In this document: one piece after another, positions 1 to 11,278 of the stretch
Layout: each line of letters starts with the position of its first letter
Numbering within the stretch: position 1 is the stretch's first letter
From: Cryptomeria japonica
Lineage: Eukaryota; Streptophyta; Pinopsida; Cupressales; Cupressaceae
Length of the DNA stretch: 64,000 nt
Direction: 5' to 3'
Assembly: GCF_030272615.1 (NCBI RefSeq)
Contig: NC_081408.1
Location: forward strand, 64,850,614 to 64,914,613
Program-made: the position numbers and the translations under genes
Notes under the pieces: model-generated
What the model was told of the DNA's origin: nothing
Database searches by the model: none
The model's input: only the letters and a program-made list of their open reading frames with translations

Positions 1-1
1 A

Positions 2-328
2 TTTTTTGAGTTAGAGAAGAAGATTGCAGAGCAAGAAGAGAAAATCAAGAAACTAGAAAATGACAAACAGGGAATAAAGGATAAAGCAAAGGACTTGAAA
101 TATAGACTTAGTCCAAGACTAGAATACCTTATTTTTTTGAGAAAAGAAATATCTGAGGCTCTAGTTCCCAAACTGAAGACATCAGAAGAGAAAATGCACA
201 TACTCACCGGTATAATGCAGAGAACTCAAGAGGCAATAAAAGATAGAAAAACATTCAGTAACGGTATAAATTTAATTTTGATAGATATTTTTCAGATTGT
301 AACCCATTGGTTACAAGAATATAGGTAG
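2..328 (+). CDS. C-terminal part of a coiled-coil protein encoded in an LTR element
   Basis: The frame is open from the window edge to a TAG at 326-328, about 108 codons. It is rich in Glu and Lys with heptad-like spacing (for example FELEKKIAEQEEKIKKLEN near the start), so a coiled coil is likely. I see no protease, RT, integrase or zinc-knuckle motif. It ends about 220 bp before a polypurine tract and LTR, so it lies at the 3' end of the internal region of a plus-strand LTR retrotransposon. That position suggests either an extra ORF or the C-terminus of a gag-only non-autonomous element. The N-terminus is outside the window, so family and function cannot be assigned. Confidence 0.5.
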   Translation, partial: FFELEKKIAEQEEKIKKLENDKQGIKDKAKDLKYRLSPRLEYLIFLRKEISEALVPKLKTSEEKMHILTGIMQRTQEAIKDRKTFSNGINLILIDIFQIVTHWLQEYR

Positions 329-538
329 GTGTCCACTGACACCGAATGAAAACCTTTGTCATTGATGTCAAAGGGGGAGAACTGGGATGAGAAAAATGGT
401 CAGAAGAAAGGACATCATCTGCTTAGGGGGAGCATACATTTTTTTGGCACACAGTTTTCGTAAGACAATTTTGGCAAACTATTTTTGGATATCATTTTGG
501 ACACTTTTATTTTTCTCATGAGTGTTGCCATCAATGCC

Positions 539-550
539 AAAGGGGGAGAT
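539..550 (+). promoter_or_regulatory. Polypurine tract of the LTR element
   Basis: The purine run AAAGGGGGAGAT directly precedes the TG that opens the LTR, the expected place for the plus-strand DNA primer. A near-copy (AAAGGGGGAGA) in similar context lies at 370-380, with the related phrases gatgtc and aatgcc before each. The upstream one is therefore a duplicated or second tract. Confidence 0.75.
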
Positions 551-1278
551 TGCTGGAAAATGCACACTCCAATGAGAAATTGTAGGTAATTGAAGGCTTT
601 GTCATTGATGGAAACCTTGCAATCATATGACACTAACAAGACAAGGATGCTGACACCTTGGCCAACTTCAATTTTGTTTAAAATGTATTTTGTAATTAAG
701 TGTAAAATCATTGTAAGTCGACATGGCGAGTTGTAATATGACTCATATATGTATGAGATCATTTTAGATCATTTTGTAATAGGAAATAGGTGAAAAAAAA
801 GGAATATAATAGCAAACCTGATATGATAATTATTGGTTAAGATTTTATGCGTGTAGCAGAGCTTAAGCTAGTACTGAACTTGGCATAGCAGATGCTAATC
901 TAAAGTAGTACAAGACATTGGATTTTCATAATCCATATTGTAAGTCAGTGTGACTTCATTTTGAGTAGTGAGATCTAGGCACTTGGCCTTCCTGCATGTG
1001 TAGGCCCCTATTGTAAAAGTAATATTGTCTTATTGGCCAGTAAGTGAGTATTGTGGGTCACAAATCCCACCGAGGTTTTTCCCACATCGGGTTTCCTCGT
1101 TAAATCATCATGTTATGGTGTTCTTCTCATGTTTTTGTTATTGTTCTTAGTTACTACATTATTTCTAGTTTATCGATACACAGTTTTAATATGCTTTTCA
1201 TGTTTTTAGTCAAGTATTTTTATATATTGGTTAGATACTAATTCACCCCCCCTCTCAGTATCTTTGGGAATCCTAACA
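551..1278 (+). mobile_element. 3' LTR of a plus-strand, Copia-type LTR retrotransposon
   Basis: The segment starts TGCTGG immediately after the polypurine tract and ends TCCTAACA. It carries the pattern seen near the 3' end of many plant Copia LTRs: GAGGTTTTTCCCACATCGGG followed by TTTCCTCGTTAAA (about 1071-1105), then a C-run and CTCTCAGTATC just before the end. A possible TATA-like element is AATATAATAG near 803. The partner 5' LTR is outside the window, so neither the target-site duplication nor the LTR divergence can be read. About 728 bp is a normal LTR length. Confidence 0.75.
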
Positions 1279-2944
1279 TTCCCTAGCTTGCTCACACTTC
1301 TCCTATTGGTGTTTCTCACTCCACCAACTCCTCTAGTCCTTGCTATGCTTCAATACCTCCTAGTCCTTCTCAAACTCTGCTAGGACTATTGCTTTGTCCA
1401 CCTTAAGGTGACATTTAACAAGTTTCTTCTCTAGGAGCTCTACCATTTCAATGCTCTTCGCTAGTTCTCAATCCTTCAAACTGGCATTTTGTCACCCTCA
1501 CCCCCAATGTTGTCATGTGTTTGGCAGAGGTGTGGAGGTGTTCATTCAACATGTAATTTGTCCAACAAGGTCCATTTTTTTAATTTCCAAACTCATCTTC
1601 CTTACCAATTTCAAGGAAATGCTCAAAAAGAGGGTTACTAGGAAAGAGCCCCAATTAAGCCTCCTAATTAGGGTTTTTAGGGATTTTCGATCATACGGTC
1701 CAAAAGACCTTGCAAAGAGTTTTATGATTCTTCAATCACTCATTGAACCCCAACATATTTAGTTGGTTTTAGACCCCCAAATGTCTGTATAATGCCCTAA
1801 CCCAAAAATGAGGTTTTGCTAGGGTTTCAATGGCTTTTACGACTGTGACTATCCAACTTCATGAAAAGGGCATCAAATGGATTTTTCAAAGCTTCTGCTC
1901 TCATCTACAACTCTTTATGGACTTAATAGACAATTCCAAGTTCTTAGGTTAAGGTTTTGGTTTCATCCCTGCATTCTTTTGTCATTTCTTCACCTTGTCT
2001 TTCCTAGCCAAGTTGCAACAGGACTCGCTTAGAGCAAGGTGGCAACAATAGTAAACTTCACTTCAATGAATAATCCCTACATATTTACAATGTAAATTGG
2101 GTTTCCTAACATGTCCCAAAAGGCTATGATAGTAATACGGTTGGATTAATGGTGCAATCATTGTTCAATGGTATGCTATTTACAAGCCAAAACTTGTTGT
2201 TTGAAAACAAAACAGTAAAATAACTAATACAATCTATTTACAAAGCATGAAATGGACTGAATGACACTAGAACACACCAAATAACAAATATCCAAGTTTG
2301 GATCAATGGATTCATCCCATTTTTATTCACTCTTTAATGCAAAATAAGACAAAAATAGTAATAACAGTCTGAGAATGAGTGGTTTCAGATTGTCATTCTC
2401 AAAGATAAATGCTTCCAACCTTGGTATCCATACAAGAGAGGGTTTAAACAGTCTTCCCCATGTGTGGAGGCATCTTAGGTCAATTTTATAACCCTAACTC
2501 AACCGCTAAGCTCATTTTAGGACCAAATTGTCATGACAACTTAAAAAGTTGTCATGACAACTTTTACAATTTTCCACATCTTGCCTTTCCCACTTAGGCA
2601 ACATATTACACATAATTACTAACTTCTATTTCAACATTTCTAAGATTTTTTGGACCCCTCTAATACTTTAATCAACATATGCCTCTTTTGACCATCTATA
2701 AGGCATCATTGACTACTCAAACCAAGAACAACCAACAAAGTGCAAACCTAGAAAGAAACCAACTAAACTAGGCATACACTTGACTCAACGTAGACTCTAA
2801 TCACACACATTGGACCCTCCTGGAGTCCTTATTGGAAATATGACTTGGGTAAGGTCAGTACAAGCCAAAATTGAAGAAGGACTATTAGCCTAAGTCCTAG
2901 GTGCTCCTACACCAATTCCCCATTTCTTTTGGGCTACAAGTGAA
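1279..2944. other. Unassigned AT-rich interval
   Basis: I see no supported gene here. The only open frame of note (1451-1762, plus) has no recognisable domain and unremarkable composition, and I do not call it. The one structured element is a perfect hairpin at 2528-2560, listed separately. Confidence 0.5.
2528..2560. repeat. Perfect 15-bp inverted repeat with 3-nt loop
   Basis: TTGTCATGACAACTT (2528-2542), loop AAA, then AAGTTGTCATGACAA (2546-2560). Each arm itself contains the 12-bp palindrome TTGTCATGACAA. It is not at the end of any element I can delimit. Confidence 0.85.
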
Positions 2945-4493
2945 TTCAACATTCTGATAGTCTCTTAGTGTGCTACAGGTACAAATGTTTCTTCATAATC
3001 TATGCCAAACCTTTGAGTGAATCCTTTAGCAACTAATCTTTCTTTGTGTCTTGAAACACTTCCATCACTATGGTACTTAGTTTTGTATACCTATATAGTA
3101 CCAATCAGTTTCTTGTCTTGTGGAAGATCAATAAGCTCCCAAGTACCATTTATGTTAATAGAATCCATCTCTTGTTGCATTTCTTACACCCAAACTTTGT
3201 TAGTACATGCATCCTCATAACATGATGGTTCAAAATAAACTTGTGAAAATAAATAAAAATGGACTATCTCACATCTAGGATTTTCATCATGATGTTTAAT
3301 TACACTTATTTCATAAATATTAGCTAAGCTTCAAACTTTCATGTTAGGACTTGGGGTTGATGTTGGTGTTTCTCTTGAAACTGAAGGACTAGAAGAGAGG
3401 CTACTTGGTGGATGCTTAGCACTTGAAATTAAACTAGTAGATTGTTGTCCATTATGAATATTAGAAAGAATACCACCATTCAAAGTAGATTTAGACTTCT
3501 CAACATGGTCCTTTTGATTACCATAAACTCCCCCTTCATCAAAAATTACATCTCTTGAGACAAGAATGCTATTAGTGCAAGAGTTATATAACTTGTAAGC
3601 ATTACTATGCTCACTATACCCAAAAAAAACACAAGGATTGCTCCTGGCATCTAATGTTTTCCTCTTTTGATCACCAACATGTACATAAGCTAAACAAACA
3701 AAAACTCTAAAATGAGTAACATTGGGATTCTTTGATACCATGCCTCATAAGGAGTCATCATTTCAAGTGCTCTAGTGGGAATCCTATTCAAAATGTACAT
3801 TTTTGTAGCAACCGCATCGCCCCAAAAAGAATTATTCAAACCTTTAGTTTGCAACATACTCCTTGCCATTTCCACCACTGTACAATTATTTCTCTCAGCT
3901 ACCCCATTCTATTGAGGTGTGTAGGCAATGGTGAGTTATCTTCTTATTCTATGCATGTTACAAAAATTCTTAAAATCTCTTGAGAAAAATTCTCAACCAT
4001 GATCGGTTCTTAGGCATTTAATTTTTTAACCTTTCTCATTCTCAACAAAAGCTTTGAAACTTTTAAATGCTTCAAATGCTTCATCCTTAGACTTCAAAAA
4101 CCAAACCCAACAATATTATGAGTAATCATCAATGAAAGTAAGAAAATAGGATGAGTTACACAAACTTTTGGTCTGCATAGGACCACAAATATCATATTAA
4201 ATCAATTGAAGAGGGTAATGGGTCCTCCATTATTTGCCTTTAGAGAATGATTCTCTTGCATGTTTTCCTTTAGCACAACCCACGCAAGGTTCTTTGTATT
4301 CTTGTACCATAGGCAACCCAAAAACCAAATCTTTTGAGATAAGAAATTTCAAGCTATTAAAATTCAAATGGTCATACCTTAGATGCCACAACCAACTTTT
4401 GTCCTCATATGCCACATTGAAAAGATGGCTACTATGTTCAACAAACTTCAATGGGAACATTCTATTTGTTGACATAGGCACTATTGTAACCAC
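2945..4493 (-). pseudogene. Copia pol remnant (GAG-pre-integrase, integrase, start of RT)
   Basis: The N-terminus (4493-4230) is a GAG-pre-integrase zinc region with WLWHLRYDHLN and CVGCAKGK. The integrase core follows: an FIDDYS motif, then KCLRTDHG where the usual Asn is His, then NGVAERNN with the catalytic Glu, then ARSMLQTKGLNNSFWGDAVA. The stretch at 3741-3331 holds HFRVFVCLAYVHV and VFFGYSEHSNAYKLYN, the usual post-core region. The last part (about 3240-2945) reads as the start of Copia RT, with [26 protein letters not shown] and [10 protein letters not shown]. Multiple stops and frame changes make it non-functional. The YVDD catalytic box is not present. Confidence 0.85.
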
Positions 4494-4792
4494 ACATAAC
4501 CTTGATTTTTATCATAGATTGTACATTTTTTTAAAAATACAACCTTATAACTATTTTCACATAGCTACCCAACATTTAGTAAATTGTTCTTCAATTGTGG
4601 AGTATAAAAAACTTCTTTAACATATTTCATACCTTCCTTTGTAGAAACATCCATAGCTCCTTTCACTACAACCTCCAAAGTATTGTCATTACCAAGAATT
4701 ATCTTGGATTTAAAGCTTTCATCCATCTTAGAAAATATCTCTTTATTACCAGACGTGGTTAAAGCATCCCGAGTCTAAATACCATACATCTT

Positions 4793-5745
4793 TCACGTCA
4801 TTTTTAGCTTTTCTATAGGATAAAAACAAATTACTTGAGGAAGCCTCTTCACTCTTTTGAGCATAATTAGCATTTTTATTATTATTGCCTGATTTAAATT
4901 TGTAATTTTTTTTAAAATGGGCACACCTGTTACAATGGTAACATTGGATATTTCTCTTATCGAATCGGCCTTTATCTCTACCTCCTTGACCAACTATTAT
5001 TCCTCTATTTCCCCTTGAACAATTCTTATTTTGGCCTCTAACTTGGTCGTGATTACTCTTGGAACTACTACTTGCATCTTCATGAACTTTGAAAGATGAA
5101 CTTTAGATGAAAAGGCTTTCTCATTAACAACTCTAGATGTATCTATCAATCTTTTCTCATGTAAAATAAGAGATCCAAAAAGTTGATCATACTCAAGAGT
5201 AGTCAAATCTTTTCTCTCTTGAATGATTATTGCAACATTATTCCATCTTGATATTAGTGATCTCAACACTTTTTTAATCACAACTTATTTTCTCATAACT
5301 TCACCCAAAGTAGCCATTTTATTTACCACATATTTTACCTTTACATAATAATCACTCACATTCTCTGTTTCCTGCATTTTTAAATTTTTGAACTCCCTTT
5401 TCAAGCTTTATAGTTTACCAACCATGATATGATCACTGCCTTGGTAATCTTTCTTTATATTCTTCCAGGCATCCTTTGTTGTCTTTGCATCAGTAATTCT
5501 AGGAAACAAGCTCTTATCAAGAGCAATTTGAATATGAATTAATGTCCGTGAATTATTCTTCTTTGCTTCCTTCTTAGCCATCTTATCATTGGGTGTAAGT
5601 GCACTCCAATTAGATGGCTCTTCATACCCTAATTTACAATTTCTCGTAGATCTTTTCCAATCATAAATGTCACCATTTTAATACACCAGTATTCATAATC
5701 ACTACTATTGAATTCTAGGATTGGTAAAGTATTAGTATTCAACAT
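4793..5745 (-). pseudogene. Copia gag remnant
   Basis: The likely start ATG is at 5745-5743, about 25 bp past the primer-binding site. The frame reads MLNTNTLPILEFNSSDYEYW, the usual Copia gag opening. LDKSLFPRITDAKTTKDAW and LKREFKNLKMQETENVSDYY follow, then the part ending in YDQLFGSLILHEKRL. This is the UBN2-type gag fold. The zinc-knuckle region near 4900 is degenerate. There are several in-frame stops and at least one frame change, so no gag protein can be made. Confidence 0.8.
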
Positions 5746-5769
5746 TATAAAATTTAATCAAATCCTCCT

Positions 5770-5780
5770 GCTTTGATATG
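5770..5780 (-). promoter_or_regulatory. Degenerate primer-binding site
   Basis: On the minus strand CATATCAAAGC, followed by AGGAGG, matches the initiator-Met primer-binding site TGGTATCAGAGC with a few substitutions. It lies 3 bp from the putative LTR end at 5784 and about 25 bp upstream of the gag ATG. Confidence 0.65.
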
Positions 5781-5783
5781 AAA

Positions 5784-6140
5784 TGAATAATTCAAAATAA
5801 TCCCAAAATTAAGATAATAGAAATATAATTACAAAAAAAGAATAAACAATCTATTATAGAGCCAATATACACAAGTCTACAAAATTGTTTCTATGAATAG
5901 CATTCACTCTTTTATTATTTACAAAAATGACACAATTACAAAGGAAACATAGCAACTTATATAGAAGCCACACTTAATATAATATTGACAACATTACATA
6001 AAAAATAAAAAACTAACTAATAAGAACTGACTTCAATTTATAATTGGGAAATGATTAAAACATTCACTATAGACTGTTATATAAAAATAGAATCTTGCAA
6101 TAGCAACTTGGCTACGATCCAAAATAGAAACTATAAAATT
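5784..6140 (-). mobile_element. 5' LTR of the Copia fragment (outer end approximate)
   Basis: On the minus strand the LTR ends in CA at 5784, directly before the primer-binding site. A good TATA box, CTATATAAG, lies at 5964-5956 on the minus strand, about 175 bp upstream of the LTR end. That fits U3-R-U5 order. The outer boundary cannot be fixed because the partner LTR is deleted. I placed it near 6140, where a different LINE fragment follows. Confidence 0.5.
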
Positions 6141-6229
6141 CCATAATGACTAAACGAGACTATTGAAGAGGCTGCAATAAATAAATAGAACTGTGGATAT
6201 AATTGTTAATTGCCAATAGCCCCAATCGG

Positions 6230-6523
6230 GCCCTGCGACTAGGCTTTGCAACAAATATAAGGGTATGTCCCCTATTGATGATGTTAGTAAGAAAGTATTG
6301 TTGATCAACAAAGAGGTCATTAGGAAGAACAATGAATTAAGAAAGATTTTCTAAGTTTGTTAGGTAGTTGTTTTGTTTTTTTTATCAGGTTTTTATGCCC
6401 TGTTTCGTTGGGTTGTTTTGTGTCTTCTTGGCATCTGGGTCTTATTTGTTTTTTACTTCTTTTTCTCCATATACTTTGGGTTTCTAGTCCCTGTAAAACC
6501 AATTTTCCCCCTTATTCAAAACA
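6230..6523 (+). mobile_element. 3' fragment of an L1-type LINE (tail plus end of an ORF)
   Basis: A short Lys/Glu-rich frame ends at a TAA near 6350. It is followed by a T/G-rich 3' untranslated region ending CCCTTATTCAAAA. The same layout, with similar wording in the tail (TTTTCCC, ATTCAAAA), ends LINE A at 16993-17169. It is a 5'-truncated copy of a related LINE. The 5' boundary is approximate. Confidence 0.5.
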
Positions 6524-6768
6524 ATGTGATATACTAGAAGATCAAAACATAATTAGGTCGGCATATTATAATATAAATATAGTTAAAATAGTATTTTAAG
6601 GAACCTTTTGTAAATATAAGATGAAAAATTGGTTTAAATATTTTCAAGAAACTAGAAACTAAAGTAAAATATTACAATAAAATCTAATATAATAGAGTGT
6701 AAAATCAAGTAAAAAATATTGCTCAATAAAGTTTTTAATATAATAAAGTTACTTAAGTGCATATATCA
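6524..6768. other. AT-rich spacer
   Basis: Very AT-rich sequence with no open frame or motif that I recognise. It separates the LINE fragment from flank repeat F. Confidence 0.5.
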
Positions 6769-7045
6769 ACTTATTAAATCATAATTAATTGATATCTTAT
6801 ATAGGAACTCTTTAAACTAGGATACTACATATTATGACATGTTATGTGGTAAAATAGTCAATATTCTAATTTAATCCATGAAATATATAAAATATAGTTA
6901 TCTTAATTGTTACATGCCATGAGTACCTTGAATGTATAGTTATCATTCCTCTAAATAATAAATCTGTTAGCTTCAATCCATTTGAAAAAAAGAAAAATGC
7001 TAAAATGTTTACTAGTGAAAAATCCACCTAGACTAGTCTAGAAAC
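6769..7045. repeat. Flank repeat F, copy 1
   Basis: About 277 bp closely matching 17186-17457, about 10.4 kb downstream in the same orientation. Both copies share long identical blocks (for example GGAACTCTTTAAA and TTATGACATGTTATGTGG) and both end in GAAAC directly before a Gypsy LTR start. It is the left flank of the Gypsy insertion site, duplicated. Confidence 0.85.
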
Positions 7046-7837
7046 CGGAGCAATCACCGGTGAGGAAGGACCTCAAGGAGATCAGTCCAAACCAATCAGC
7101 AAGAGTAAACACAATAGAAACAAATAGATATAATGGAGGCAATGCAGAAGAGATAATTTTATTGCACGAAAGTTAATTACATCCAACAAGTAACAACTGG
7201 GTTACAACATACCGGCACACAGGCCTGGTAGAATAGGTCACACCAAGACCTTGAATCGAAAGATCTATCTTCTAGGCATAGTCTATCTATTTGATACTTA
7301 TTGATTTTCTAATTGATTACATTCTAAATTAGGATTAAATATATATATATCGATCCAAAGGATCTAGTCGGATCAAAAGGAATCAAAACCCAAAGAACAA
7401 GACCTAACGTGCAAATTGAACAAGGTCGTCCTCCGCCAAGAGATTCCTCCAGAAAATCCAAAGGATGAAATGTATAAATTCAATCACATGCCAAGAAAAA
7501 TTGAGAATGATATCCAAGTTCTGCAAGCTTCAGAATAGGTTTTGGTAGATCACCAGAATAGGTCTCACACAACCGGTAACAAAGGAACAATCAGTAACAA
7601 GAAATTGTCATGGAAACCGGTAGCGATATCTTGTCGGAAAGTGATCCAAAAGAGATGTGGTTTGAAAGAAAGAAAGATGATCAAGTCCTCAAGTAGAATC
7701 CAACTCCATAAGATCTGGTGAGCCAAAACCAAGACACACAGAAAGGAAAACTAAAACTACAAATAGAAAAGAAAACAGAAAAGAAAATGTTTTTGGTTGA
7801 TACAAGATTGTTGTGAATCGGAGATGCTCCTGCATCA
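7046..7837 (-). mobile_element. 3' LTR of Gypsy A
   Basis: Matches the Gypsy B LTRs at 22445-23146 and 30386-31153 across their length. Shared phrases include GACCTCAAGGAGATCA, GATAATTTTATTGCA and GATGCTCC near the inner end. A run of alternating AT (about 7341-7351) lies in the position of the TATA region on the minus strand. The inner end is placed at CATCA 7837, where the B right LTR also ends. Confidence 0.8.
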
Positions 7838-7874
7838 GACATATGGGGTTAATGAAAAAAAGTGAGCCTCTCAC

Positions 7875-10800
7875 TTTTCTGGGGTGAGAGGGAAACCAAA
7901 GTGATCTACTTCTTCTTGATAAATCCTAGATGAATTTTCAACAGGTTTGGTATTCCACTTCACAAGATATTCTTTGTACTAATTGTTCAGGGTATTACGC
8001 CCAATTCTACTGTCCAAAATCTCTTCAATCTGATTTGGTTCCTTCTGGGTTAATTGTTTCTCCTAGTCTACAACACTGTCCTCACTGAATTCTATTGTGT
8101 GGTACTCATGAAGATCTATATAGGTGAAATACTTAGACTATCTGGTAGCTCCACTTCATATGCATTTCCAAAACTGAACTTCCTCAAAATCTTATAGGGT
8201 CCAAACTTCTTCATTTGCAACTTTTTATAAGTTCAATCTGGGAATTGCTCTTTCATCAAGTATACCATCACTTCATCACCAACTTCAAATTTCTCATGTC
8301 TCCTCTTCTCATCTTCCTTGTCCTTATATCTGCTATTCATGTCCTTTAAATGTTGTTTAACCTGAATATGCAATGCTACCATGTGATCTGCAAAATCTTC
8401 TGCTTCTAAACTCTTCTACCCTTCACTGCTAATGTCTCTTAATTATTCTATTCCTCTAGGATGCACTCTGGTAACAATCTCAAAAGTTGTTTTCCACTAC
8501 TTCTATTCACTAATGTTTTATAGGCAAACTCGACTTGTGCAAGGATCAAATCCCAACTTTCGGTTTTATCTCCGACTAAACATCTCAACAAGTTTTTCAA
8601 ACTCCATTTAACTACTTCCATTTGTCCATTAGTCTATGGATGAAAAGTAGAATTGAACTTCAAATTTGTCTTCATCTTCTTCCAAAGTGTTCTCCAAAAA
8701 TAGCCAAAAAAACTTAGTATATCTATCTAACACTATGCTCTTAGGTAATCCATGCAATCTCACCACTTCCTTGAAAAATAGGTCTTCTACATGCAATGCT
8801 TTTGAATTCTTCTTACAAGGTATTAAATGAGTCATCTTAAAAAATATATCCACTACCACAAATATAGAATCGTTCCCTCTTAGTGTCTTAGGAAATCCAG
8901 GTAAAAAATCCATGCTTATATCCTTCCAAGGTCTTACCAATACTGTCAAAGGTTTATCAAATCCCACATTATGACTACTACCTTTTGCAACTTGACAAAC
9001 TTTACAACTCTCCACATATCTCTTAACATGCTTATGAATCTGGGGCCAAAACTACTGTTCACTCACTAATGCAACTGTTTTATCAATGCTAAAATGTCTA
9101 GCTAAACCTCCACTATGCTTCTCCTTTATCAGTTTCTCTCTCATGGAACTCTTAGGTATGCATAACTGAACTATCTTGAATAACATCCCATCCTAAATGA
9201 AATAATCCAACCATTTGCTTCTATCAACCATAACCAGTTCTCTACATGCTTTCCAAGGTTCTTCAAAATCTAGGTCTTTATCATACAAGGTCTTCAAATC
9301 TTCAAAACCTAATACTGTCACTCTCATCTCTGTCAGCAAATTCCTTCTCCTACTCAATGCATCAACAACTTTGTTAGATTTCCCACTTCTGTGCTTCAAC
9401 ATAAAGGTGTAACTCTACAATAGTTCTACCCATGTCATATGTATTTGATTCAACTTACTTTGACTGTTCAAATATTGCAAAGCTTGATGATTAGTATACA
9501 ATACAAACTCCTTAGGCAACAAGTAATGTCTCCATTTCTTCAAGGCTTCAACTATGGCATAAAATTCTTGATCATACACTAAATATGTCTTCCAGGAATC
9601 ATTCTATTTTTCACTGAAATATGCTATTGCTTTCCCTTCTTGACTCAAAACTTCTAGTATTGTTGTTACACTTGCATCACAATCCACTTGAAATACCTTA
9701 TTAAAATCCGATAAAGCCAACATAGGCTGCTCAGTCACTTTCTGCTTCAACAATTCAAAGCTTTTGTTTTCTCTGGTGGTCAACTTGAATTCCTTCCAAT
9801 CTCCCCTGATGGTCTCAATCATAGGGTTACAAACTGAACTGAAATTTTTGATAAACTTTGGGTAAAAACTAGCCAACCCATGAAATGATCTTAGCTCTCC
9901 AGTGCTTTCCAGTGTAGGCCACTCAATAATGGCTTTCACTTTCTCAGGTTCCATCTTCAAACCATCCTCAGATATCATAAAGCCCAAATAGAGTAACTCA
10001 TCCTTCATGAAAGTGCACTTCTTGATATTGATCAGCAAATTCTCTTCTCTCAACCTCTTCAAAACTTGTCTTAACTGCAACAAATTCTCATCTTTTGTCT
10101 TACTGAAAATTAGAATGTCCTCCAAGTACACAATAACAAACTTACCCAAGAATTTCTTCAGTACCTCATTCATCATCCTCATGAAAGTACTCAGAGCATT
10201 AGTCAATCTAAAAGGCATCACCAACCATTCATATAGTCCTTCATTTGTCTTAAATTTTGTCTTCCACTCATCACCTTCTCTGATCCTGATCTGATGATAT
10301 CTACTCTTTAAATCTATCTTTGTAAAGTATTTTTGTCTACTCAAATAGTCCATTATGTCATCCATCTTAGGCAAAGGAAACCAATACTTCACTGTGATCT
10401 TGTTTATTGCTCTTGAATCAATACAAATCCTCGATTCTTTATTCTTCTTAGGTACTAATATTGTTGGTACTACACAAGGGCTCAGACTTTCCCTGATCAA
10501 ACCTTTCTTCAATAGCTCCTACACTTGTCTATTTAGTTCTTCATTCTCTGCCAGTGTCAACCGGTGTGCAACTTTGTTAGCCAAACTAGCTCTAGGAACC
10601 AAGTCCATGCAATGACTAATACTTCTAACAAGTGGAAATCCATCAGGTACATTATCTTAAATGATGTTCTCATATTCTATCAGCAAATCTCTTATCTTTG
10701 TTGGGTGTTTGCATTCCCATTCTAGTCTCTCAGTCTTCTTAGGAATTAAGGCAAAGCACACATTCTCATGTCTCAATCCATCTATGAATTTCCTTCCATA

Positions 10801-11255
10801 TACTAAATAGATTATGGTATTTGTACAAACTTCACTCTTCAAAGGTTCCTCCAAAGGTAACATGGTTTGCTTCATCCCATTGTCCACAATAGTGTATTTA
10901 TTATTCCTCCCATCATGTATTTCATGTCTATCAAACTGCTAAGGTCTTCCCAACAAAAGATGACACATATACATAGGCATAATATCACATAAATCTTCAT
11001 CATGATAGTTCCTATTTTTTTATTTTACTGAACACTGTTCACTTGCTAACAACTTATGTTCATCCTAAATCCATGTTATTTGATAAGGCTTAGGGTGTTT
11101 CAATCTCTCTAATTTTAACTTATTCACCATATCTTCTAAAACAAGATTATATGAACTACCACTATCAATAACAACTTTACAACACTTACTGGATACCTTA
11201 CATATAGTCTTGAACAGGTTCTTCCTCTGCAAGGGTTCTTCATATGCTATAACAC
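7875..11255 (-). pseudogene. Gypsy A pol: protease, RT, RNase H, integrase, chromodomain
   Basis: Protease at about 11190-11090 carries VVIDSGSSYNLV. RT begins near 10512 ([21 protein letters not shown]), has KIDLKSRYHQIRI, and at the catalytic box reads YLED where YLDD is expected (10117-10128). RNase H follows with KVFQVDCDAS and YDQEFYAIVEAL. Integrase has the zinc-binding HKHVKRYVESCKVCQ, then DISMDFLPGFPK and LHGLPKSIVLDR. The C-terminus ends in a chromodomain, YKEYLVKWNTKPVENSSRIY, near 7990-7930. The part from 10887 to about 8600 stays in one frame, broken by stops only. The catalytic change and stops make it inactive. Confidence 0.9.
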
Positions 11256-11278
11256 AAAGCTCTCCTCATCATCAACAA

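Larger units (their letters stand above)
2945..6140 (-). mobile_element. Truncated Copia retrotransposon
   Basis: Read on the minus strand, the order is 5' LTR (about 6140 to 5784), primer-binding site, gag (from 5745), zinc-knuckle region, GAG-pre-integrase, integrase, then the first about 95 codons of reverse transcriptase, where recognisable homology stops near 2945. Gag-integrase-RT order is the Copia order. The catalytic half of RT, RNase H and the 3' LTR are missing, so this is a 3'-deleted remnant. Many stops and several frameshifts show it is old. Confidence 0.85.

Noticed and set aside
1451-1762. 103-codon plus-strand frame
   Set aside because: No domain, no context and no codon signal. 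Compatible with chance.
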